Origin: Hymenoscyphus infarciens
Lineage: Eukaryota; Ascomycota; Leotiomycetes; Helotiales; Helotiaceae
NCBI GenBank assembly: GCA_001414345.1
Contig: LLCB01000092.1
Span: 1 to 64,000 of the forward strand
Direction: 5' to 3'
DNA: 64,000 nucleotides
Of the stretch, positions 54,878 to 64,000 are shown piece after piece; within the stretch, counting starts at the first letter, position 1, and every line of letters starts with the position of its first letter. The notes beneath the pieces were generated by a model. That model was not told the DNA's origin. It saw only the letters and a program-made list of their open reading frames with translations, and made no database searches. Made by a program: the position numbers and the translations under genes.

Positions 54878-57800
54878 GGTAAACTGGACAATGGTATGTG
54901 AGTTGATGTGGATTGATGATTGCGAAAAGGGGTTGAGGAAGAGGAGGGGAAGCAAGTATGATTGAGGGGAAAAGAAGATGGGGTGGGAGAAGAAAGGCAA
55001 AGGTGAATTCTTGAGGGGGTAGAGGGGTAGTTGAAAATTGCTCTGCCACCCAAGTGAATATACGATTCCCCGCCGCTTTTTCCGGTATAAAAGAAAGAAA
55101 ATGAGGGCAATGACATGGGATAAATCGGAGGTGACTCACGATCACAGTCTTTCGGACAAGAACTGGACGCTTTGGCTGCGGCTTCTTGAAGCAATATGCT
55201 GCAAAGGGCAAGATGGTTAGCTACTGCAATTGGCACAAAGAGAGAAGTGAGGACGCAAGCAAGGCGGCCGGCCAGCAAGCATCGAAGGAAACACACCTGC
55301 TAAAAGAGTCGAGGAAAGGCGTCTCTGTCGAGTGTCTTGAAGCTGACGGCGTCGCTGAGGAAATCAAGGCGGTGCGGTGCGGTGCGGACGGCTTGGAGAA
55401 GTTGAAAAAGAAGAAGTCAAGGCTGGGATGGATGTTCAAAGTAGCGAGTGCGGTGAGTCTAGAAGATAGGAAGCTATCAGGCCAGATGGAGTTGTGTAGA
55501 GATTGTGATGAGTTGGTTGTTGTCGTGTTGTTGGGAGGAAAGGAAAGGGAAGACGGATTGAAAGGCGGGCGAGCAGAAGTTATGAGGTATGAGGAGAGCT
55601 GCTGGCCGAGAGAGAAGTGACGCCGTAGGGAAGTTACGAGCCTGGTGAGGCGAGGAAAGTCTTAAAGAGGCAAGCGCGAGGCCGAGTCGACGGTGTAAAC
55701 AAATGCAGGCACGAACACGGTGACCACCCACCCAAACTTTTTTCTTTTTTTTTTTTTGGAAATCGTCTGGAAGCAACGCAACTTACACGGGACCCAACAA
55801 CACACTCCTTCCTTCAGTTCCAGGTTGACAATGGATGATTACCAGGTACTGCCGCAAAGTAAACAAAGTTGGCTTGACTACGCGCAGCACAACAATAATG
55901 ATATGGGATGAGGATGAGGAGCGGGTGGATAGCGATAGCAATACCGATACTGATACTCTGGAGATATCTGGCTCTTTCTTCTTCCCAAGCCCAAGAGGCG
56001 GAGGCGGCAGAGGCAAAGGGGGGACAAAGCCGCCTTTATGGTGCGAGGCAGCGACTGCTTCATCGACGGCTATGCATCATTCCCATCTTGTCATCCAGAT
56101 GAGGAGAGGGGTGAATGAGACTTGCAGCTCGCTCGCAGCAATATCCCATTGAGGCGGAACTTGCTTCTGGAAAGGCAACAATGAAGAGCCAGTGCTTTTC
56201 CCTCATCCCTCGCAGAGCCCAGGTTGATCTGAGCCAACGGGTTCGCCGCGCTTCCAATCAACGCAGCTTGACCAGCATCTTGCCTTTTCCTGGAGAAGCT
56301 GGGAAAAGCGAGATGTGAGGAATAGAAGAGGAACCGAGACAGCAGATCTGATGAACTTTAGCTGGCCCGCTCTATCCTTTTACCTAGGCAGCCATGTCTC
56401 GAATGTTCATCGGTTCACTGGCTTGATCTTGTTTGTGGCCTCAGCCGGCTGCCACCGCTCTCTTGCGTTTGGTCCCCAACCTGCGGCAAATGCAAGGGAG
56501 CGAACGCTACTCTAGGGAAAGAACATGGCCGTTAACTTGTTGAGCCGGGAGATGAACACAGTGGGGGATGCTTCAACATCATCATAACCTTGGTACTTGG
56601 AGCTTAAGGGTGCTATGTTAGCTATTCTGTCAAGTGAAGCGGGTAGAACGAACTCATGGCGATGGAAGTCCAAGACTTCTTTTAAGCAAATCAATATTCG
56701 TGGCAGGGCTGCAATCTTCAACTCCGAATTTCATGGGACCTCCTTGCATAAAAGCCCATACTCCACCGATTAAAATGTTCGTTTTAGGAGGGGTTGAGGA
56801 AAAAGCAAAGTTGTGTGCATCATGACATCTGGTGGTTGAAGGAGGAAGAGTGTTCAAAGCAGAAGACTCTCTATTCCCTCTGTATATATACCAAGAGCCG
56901 ACAATCTACAAAGTCGGTGAATAATTACTATTGATCTTTACAAAGTATTGTCGTTAGACTATTGTTGTTGTTGTTGTTGGGGAACAATCACCCACCCACC
57001 GCTTGTCGTTGAAGAGATCGGTGGATCTTGACGATCCTCCGCTGCACAGGGGCCACCATGCGCCGCCACCAACACGCTTCAAGAACCACCCGCAGCTAAT
57101 CATCCACCAGTGGTAGGTAGCTGTCAGAAAATACAATCTGTACCGGGCCATTTTTAGATGTGCCAATCTAGCAGTATTGCAAGGCTAGTGCAGAGATCCC
57201 CGTTGCCACGATGTTTCGGATTCTTGCTTTTTTCCCTCCGCCTTGCCACCCCCTACCTACCTTCTCGGACATGCACCTGGTAGTCTGAAAGCTGTGTAGG
57301 TGCTATGGAAATATCGGGATTATCTATGCCTTCTTAGATAAACAAGCTAGTGGTAGGCTCATTATGAGGGTAGCATCGGGCAGTAGACTAGCAGAGTCTA
57401 GGTTTAGCAAACAGCCAGGACTAGCCGAGACCGGAAGGTGGAAAGTACTAAACAAAACTCGAAATCCCGTCATCGGATCTAAACTTCAGAGGAACCTCGC
57501 TCTACTCTCCCTGATTATCCGATGAGAACTTCCCAACGTGCCGTGCCGGTAATATTTTCCGAATTATTGATTTGATTTGAGCCTTATCCTACAAGTCGTT
57601 CATCTTATTGAATATTGTCTCGCGCCTCCCGCAACCACATCAAACAGCCACATCCACAAGCACATAATTCATATCAAGCTTCAAGGTGTTTAAAAAGAGT
57701 TTACTAGACGTCGAACTACGTACAACAAAAAAAGCCTCCTACTCAATAAACAAATAGAAATCTATCTAAAGTAGAAAATGAAAGAAAAACGAGGCTTCCT

Positions 57801-58132
57801 TTTCTATGCTTTGCAGTGCTACGATTACAAATGCCCGTTATCAATCATTTCGCTGTTGTTGTAATTACATCCAAACCACTCAAGTCGAAAAAAAAGTGAG
57901 GACCAAAGCGCTAAAAAGCGTTTAGAAATCCCCCAAGAAGTTGTGTAACCACAAGAGATTGAAATCCGTGGTAGACAGACTTCCGGATGAGAAGAGAAGG
58001 AACCAGCAAAGGTCGAAATCCGGAAACGATTCCCGTGAGCCGAGACCCAAAATGATCTCTAGGTTTTTGCTTCCCTTCCAATTATTCCTCGTGGGAAGAA
58101 GAGATTTGTTTGTTTGAGTTTTCGTTTGCTCT
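54878..58132. other. long intergenic region upstream of the RRM gene
   Basis: About 3.2 kb without a supported gene. It contains the promoter and leader of the RRM gene, and at its far end the 3' UTR of the P450 reductase. Features include a poly-T run (about 55738-55757), a GTT microsatellite (about 56959-56979) and repeated ggtgcggt near 55372-55386. Short open frames on both strands overlap one another and show no domain. Long regulatory 5' regions are common for fungal RNA-binding protein genes, but I cannot name sites. Confidence 0.5.
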
Positions 58133-60374
58133 TCATGACCAGACATCCTCCTGCAAAGGTGGTTAGAATTTTGTTTGCTTGGAAGCCGAGTCGGTCCACG
58201 GCCCCAGAGTACGGGCCGTGGGAGGGGTAAAATTTGGGACTCAATGGAAGTACTTACTTGGTATTGGTTTGCTGAACGCATTCCCTTGACGATTTCTTCT
58301 GCCTTGGCTTCGGGTATACCGCGCTCTTCGGAGATGATTTGTCCTAGAACGGTGTTGACTTCTCTAGCCATGTTTGCAGCATCACCGCAGACGTAGAAAT
58401 ATGCTTTCTGTTGGAGCAACTCATTGACTTCCTTGACGCGCTCCTGTAATCGGTGCTGGACATAAACTTTCTTGGGGCCGTCTCTTGAGAATGCAGTGAT
58501 AAGTTCGAACTTGTCGCCGAGGTCCTTCTTATATTCCTTGGAGGTTTATTAGATATTGTTATTCAAGAGTTTTGTACCTGGGCTCAACTTACCTCCCACT
58601 CAGATGAATATAAGAAATCCTCAGTCTGTTTCCGGCATCCGAAGAACAAGAGTGTTTTGCCCACATTCTCTCCAGCCTTTGCCTGATGAGCTCTTTCCTG
58701 TACAAATGCTCGGAATGGTGCAACACCAGTACCTGGGCCAACCATAATTACTGGCTTTGATGGATCTGAAGGAAGCTTGAAGTTTGAGTGACGAACGTGG
58801 ACTGGTACATGGACACCATCATATTTGTTTCGGGGCCCAGTAATCTCATAGGTCAATCCATGAGGATCTGGCTCCGGATCACCATGTTGTTTCTGCTTCA
58901 AAGCGAGCAAGTAATTTGTAGTAACACCTTTGAGCGCATCCTCTCTACCAGCAATTTGCATCGACTCCACAACCGCAGTAATTGAAATTTTCTTCTTCTG
59001 CACGAGGGATGAAGAAGAAATGGAATAATAACGTGGTTGCACTTTTGTGACCCCTTCGATAAAAGCAGAGAAGGGAATATCAGTCCATTTTTCTTCACCT
59101 GCAACACTTTGTAGCGCTTGGGCAATGTTGAGACATTGGCTGGTGATCTTCTTATGAAAGTAATCCTTGTCGCTTCCAAGTTTAGCCATCTCAGCCTTAG
59201 CAGCTTCGGTTGGGGCAAATGGGGCTAAAGTAGCAATGAATTGACGAGAGACAGGGGCACAAATTTCCATATGATACCGGACAACCGCATCATATGTGGT
59301 GGGTGTTGGAAAAGGAACTTTCGCTGTAGAGTCTAAAGCCTTGACGCTAACCACGCTATCTCTCTTTGGTAGAAGGCCAGTAACACTGAGGAATCTATCG
59401 ACCTCCTTTCCAGCGTTGGTGGGCCATATGGCAATGTGATCTCCGGTTTGGTAACTGAGGTTGGAACCGCTGATATCAATCTCCATATGGAGGCAGTTTC
59501 TGTCCTTGACAGAAAAGATCTCGCGGGATTCGACGATAGGGGCGATATATGGGTTGTGGGCATTGAATGGGCCTTTCGAAGAACCCTCGAGATGCATTTT
59601 GTTAGGCTCTCCCAAATAGACCTCAGGCGAATCTTTGGTCAACCCCTCTCTCTCCGTGATAGCAAAGACTGGCTCGTACACTGCTTCGCGCTCCTCAAGA
59701 CCCATCTTTTCTGCCAAATCGGTCCACATGGGATCCTTCCAGGCAAGAAAGTCCTCCTCCATTGTTCCGGCACCATCATCGCCTTCTCCAGCTGCGCCAA
59801 TCTTCTTTGCACCCATCTTTTCCAAGGCGGCAGTAACATTTCGGACCATCGAGTTGTAGTGCTCATAAGTATTGTTGCCGAGGCCGAAAGCCACAAACTT
59901 CAGGTTCGCAAGTGGGGGATCTGAAGTTTCAGAGAAGGAGGGCTCGTCGCCAGTGATAAACTCGTAGAAGTCAACCGCATTATCTGTTGGTTCGCCCTCG
60001 CCGTAGGTAGCCAGGATGAACATGGCTACTTTGTCCTCGGGGAAAGTGTCGAGGTTTTCGTAATCGTAGTCCTCCAAGTCAGCCACCATGGTCTCCAATC
60101 CAAAACGACTCTTGCCTTCCTTTGCCAACCTCGATGCATAGTCCTCTGCTGTGCCTGTCTGCGACCCATAGAAGACTACACAGTTCTTGTTCGACTCCTC
60201 CATCTTCTCCACGATATTCCGCGTCTTCCCGGCTTTGTTGCCATTGGCGGCAGAGTAAGTCGAGGCATATGGATCTTGTGCGATGCCCCAGTATGTGCCC
60301 TTTGTAAAATATGCGACGGTCCCAAGGCAGATTGCGGCCAGGACAACAATGTCCAAGGTGTCCAACTGAGCCAT
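58133..60374 (-). CDS. NADPH-cytochrome P450 reductase
   Basis: Model: complement(58133..58150, 58258..58536, 58593..60374), 692 aa, with consistent phases and introns of 56 and 107 nt. It passes electrons from NADPH through FAD and FMN to ER cytochromes P450 and serves ergosterol synthesis. The start at 60374 (MAQLDTLDIVVLAAICLGTV) gives the usual short lumenal tip and one membrane anchor; an ATG 36 nt upstream is less likely. The FMN loop is YGSQTGTAEDYA (69-80). The FAD domain shows QPRYYSISSSSLVQ, and the NADPH region has VGPGTGVAPFRAFVQER and FFGCRKQTEDFLY. YVCGDAANMAREVN lies in exon 2. The last exon is only 18 nt (EDVWS), giving the C-terminal Trp that stacks on FAD. Without these splices the protein would lack its last 98 residues. 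Confidence 0.97.
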
Positions 60375-60790
60375 GTTTGATATTGAAAGTGAGGCCAGAT
60401 GTCGTGGCAAGAGGTGTCGACGTGGCAGAAAGGAGGCAAATCACAGCCTCTGGCTACAATTTTTCTTGTGGCACTCTGGGGCGACTCGGGGAGTTGAATT
60501 TCAGGGCAAAAGGAGGGAGGGAGATGATGGTACGAGTTCGAATGTGGCACGAAAAGTGTCAACACGGAAAGTAGGAATAAAAAGTGTATCTCGGATAAGA
60601 AATGCGCTACGAGATTCCGGAGCTGCTAGCTGGAGGCTGTTGGGAAATGTGAGCCGACGGTGTATGGCAGTGGCCTAGTATCCGTAGATGGGGGTCAAAG
60701 TATTGTATTATGTGGAGATGATAAAAGAGGAGACTAGCTATAAAAGGCCGTGAACATCTAAGTATAGGTAAAGTGAATTGTCGGGCCGGA
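60375..60790. promoter_or_regulatory. upstream region of the P450 reductase gene
   Basis: This 416-bp region has normal composition up to the RIP boundary near 60800. Short open frames are antisense to the 5' part of the gene. No defined regulatory site is recognised. Confidence 0.45.
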
Positions 60791-63700
60791 TAAGCGCTGA
60801 AGCGATTATCGCCCTAATAACTATCCCCCCCCCTTTTTAGTAGGTGTCCTTCTACTTATACCTATATCGCTAACGCGATTAGTTATATAAATATTTTAAA
60901 ATCCTCCTTATATTATAATCCCCTATAAATTAACCTATAACCTTAAATATATACTTGTTTATAATATACTAATTCTACTTATCTATTCTCTACTCCTTCT
61001 AATTATTCTATTTTGCTTTTATTAGCCTTTTCTTACTTCGCCTTCTTAATTATCTTAACTTCTTCTATCTATTACTTATATTCTATCTTATTATTTAGAT
61101 TAAAGAACTTAGTATTAAACTAGAGAGTAGAAGCCTCTATTATAATAGAGTTTAATATTAGATTTAAGTTTAGATTAAAATTATTAAATACTTTAATACT
61201 AGGGCGTTATAGTATAAGAGTTATACTTAGCTCTTTGTTACTAGATAGACTATCGACTATAGACTAGCTTCTTATATTAATAACTCTCTTCTTTAGAGAT
61301 ACTAGTTTCTTTTTAGTTTAGTTTTCTAATACCTAACGTTATAAAGAGGTAAGTATCTTCTTAGACGTATCCTTATTTAGTATTCCTTTATTAGCTTTTA
61401 GTGCTTTTCCTTTTTCTTCTTAGCTTTTTATCTCTAGTTAGGGAATCTTTATCTACTCTTCTAGCTCGATCTTTAAAGTATAATCGATATTACTTAAGGT
61501 CTAGTATACGTCTAATTAATTATATATTACTAGATATCTCTTTATAATCACCTTCTAAAAAAGTGCTTATTAGGTCTAATCTCTTCCTTCTAACTTAGTT
61601 AATCTCCTCTTAAACGTCGATACTATACTATCTCTTTCTTCTTTATTAGTTAATTATCTAAGAGTAGTTATATAATCTCTAGCTATACTATTTAATTCTT
61701 GTTACGATTCTATAAAGTAGTATATTTAGTTTATATAACTATATTTTAAGTATAATACTAGATCTTAATATAATTTATATATCTTAGTCTCCTTTTCTTA
61801 GATTTAATCTTAGGTATCTTTTAATAACTTCTATTCTTTAGATAATTATTATATCCCTTCTTAGACATTCGTCTTTAAAAGGTTAAAAGTCTTTTTTTTT
61901 TATATATAGATTAGTAACTTAAATTACTCTTTTTCTTTATAAGATCTAAGATCCTTTCTATATTTATCTAATAGCTATCCTTTTACTCTAAAAAGGTTTA
62001 GATAAAGCTTTATAAGCTCTAACTTTAAGAATTCTATTTATAGTTTATTAATCTCCTTACTACTAAGAGTTAGCTAATTATCTCTTTACTATTTAATTAT
62101 ACTCTTTCTATACCCTCTTAAATAATGTCTCTTCTTATTAAATACTTTACTTATATACTTATATTTCTTCTTACTTAATAATAATATCTCTATATCTTTT
62201 AAAGTAGATATTAGAAGATCCTCTCTAGTCTCTATTCTATATTTTAATACCTTATTCTTCCTAGCTTATACTAATAATTAGGTTATAGACTTTGTTTTCT
62301 TCTTTCTATAAGTAATAGTAACCTTTTCTTTACTCTTATCTAGTTTTAGATTATTATTATCTAACTCCTCTCTTCTATTTTCTACCTCTTCCTCTTATAT
62401 AAGTTTCTTAAGTTAACTTATATATAGTGCTTATAATATATTATAATTTCCTCTTATAACTTCTAAGAGAAGCGTATATAGATTTACTTCTAGCGTTTTA
62501 CTAATTAAGTTATCTAATTCGTCTCTCCTCTCTAAAAAGGTTTCTTAACCTTCTATTACTAGCTTTATTTTATACTAAAGGTTCTCTTTATCCTTTCCTA
62601 CTTTAGCTTAAGTCTTTAAGTCTATCTAAATATTCTTAAATAATTATTAACTTATATAGTAGGAAGGTATATAGTTATAAGGTCTTTCTTTTCCTAAACA
62701 TATTAGATAAAGTATTAGTATATTAAACATTGAATTATCCTTTTCTAAAGCTTCTTAAATCTTTATATTAATTATTTTTAACTAATTTAAGACTTTCTAT
62801 CTAATAACATTTAGTTACTTAGAATCTCCTTTTATAATATTAAAAAGGTTAAGTAATATATAAAGTTAGTTTAATAGTTAATATTATCCTACTTTCTTAG
62901 TTTCTAGAATAATCTATAAAAGCTAGATTACTTTAAGATAAATCTCCTTTTTAAGATATATAATTCTAATAGTATTACGCTTATTATTACCTAATCTCTT
63001 ATCTTCTATAGTCTATATTAAGAATTCTTTTTTTAAATCTTTCTTATTAAATTAATAGATTATATTAGTTAACTTCTAAGCTATTAGTTCTTAATAGAAT
63101 ATATTTATAAACTTAATATTCTTAAGTATCTTAGTTATATCCTCTTATAATATCTTTAATTCTTTATACTTTTTATCTAGCTTAAATATAAATCGTTTTC
63201 CTTATAATAGTAGTGCCTTACCTTATATATAATATACTAAAGGTTCTTATAAAGTTTAGTATTTTATTAGTAGATAGATTTCACCTCTCTTAGTATAATA
63301 GAGTAGATATATATTAGGCTTACTAGCTATATCATCCTCTTCCTTTAATTCTTTAAGTTTATATAAACTATTAAAGTCTTCTTTAGACTAGCTTATTATC
63401 CTATCTTCTAATACTATATATTTATATTCTCCTTCCTTCTTTATCTTATCTATCTTTCTAATAACTAGTTCTAACTTATATAAGTTATAATTAAAGTCTA
63501 AGTTACTACTTATATTATCTTTACTTTCTCCTTCTTCTACTTAGCTATTTATTATTAGATAGATATTAATTATATTTCTACTCTTATCTAATTAGCTTTC
63601 TAGCTTAGGCTAGTTACTAGGGCTAGCTTCCTTAGATTCTAAGTAATAGTCTTTAGTACTTAAAAAATCATCTACTTTATAATCTATCTCTTTCTTTAAA

Positions 63701-64000
63701 TCTAATTTAATAGAGTAATAGAATAGCTCTTTACTTCGCTTTACTAAAATATAATTATTTAATAATAGTTAATCTTCTATAATAGTTATTTATTTAGATA
63801 TAGATTTAACTTCTAAAATATTACTTATCCTAGTTATATTAAAGGTTATTAAATTTATAAGTTATTCTTAATTATTATAGGTTTATTTTTACGTTATAGT
63901 AGTATATTTAATCTTAATAATACTTAAGACGTTAGTACTTTTACTTTTATCTTTAATCTATAACTAGTTTCTATCTATCTCTAATCTACTTAAGAAGTTC
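60791..64000 (-). mobile_element. RIP-mutated repeat block of unknown family
   Basis: AT-rich, stop-saturated DNA runs to the right window edge. The boundary carries a C-run (about 60826-60834). The plus strand is pyrimidine-rich, so decayed coding capacity is more likely on the minus strand, where Lys/Glu/Arg-rich stretches appear. I could not match gag, reverse transcriptase, integrase or transposase motifs, and found no paired termini inside the window. Confidence 0.45.

Noticed and set aside
55186..55620. 144-codon plus-strand frame upstream of the RRM gene
   Set aside because: Repetitive Glu/Lys/Val composition, no domain, and an overlapping minus-strand frame of similar length; more likely leader or promoter DNA.

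Overview
The window is filamentous ascomycete (Pezizomycotina) chromosomal DNA. The evidence is short introns of about 45-180 nt with GTAAGT-like donors and CTAAC/CTGAC branch points, fungal gene families, and long AT-rich blocks saturated with TA, poor in CA/TG and full of stop codons. That last pattern is the footprint of repeat-induced point mutation (RIP). A leotiomycete-like relative is my guess only.

The layout alternates gene islands with RIP-mutated transposon islands. (1) 1-3.7 kb: the 3' end of a Ty3/Gypsy chromovirus and unassigned RIP DNA. (2) 4.8-10.7 kb: mitochondrial malate dehydrogenase, a fungal rhodopsin-like membrane protein and an FAD monooxygenase. (3) 11.3-30.2 kb: a complete Ty1/Copia element (11276-17460, target duplication CATCC), a second large Copia element (17975-27185, AAATC) holding a nested solo LTR (TAACG) and an inverted-repeat insert, and a head-to-tail array of four LTRs and three interiors (27412-30196, AGTTT). 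(4) 31.1-34.7 kb: a MATE transporter and a small DUF202 membrane protein. (5) 35.2-37.6 kb: a partly RIP-mutated stretch with a tRNA-like relic and a broken NLR/STAND-type gene that lost its start codon. (6) 38.1-60.4 kb: a gene-rich island with a GMC oxidoreductase, a PflX-like radical SAM gene, MLH1, RPN1, RIO2, an RBMS-like two-RRM protein and NADPH-cytochrome P450 reductase. (7) 60.8-64 kb: another RIP-mutated block.

Most protein genes are housekeeping: TCA cycle, mismatch repair, proteasome, 40S maturation and P450 electron supply. RPN1/RIO2 and the radical SAM gene/MLH1 are divergent pairs with about 300-bp shared intergenic regions. The exon models add up to whole codons for every gene except the radical SAM gene, whose middle junction I could not resolve.

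The most unusual structures are the tandem LTR array flanked by one target duplication, the nested low-RIP insertions in the 9.2-kb Copia element, and the NLR relic. No clearly new defence or biosynthetic system was seen.
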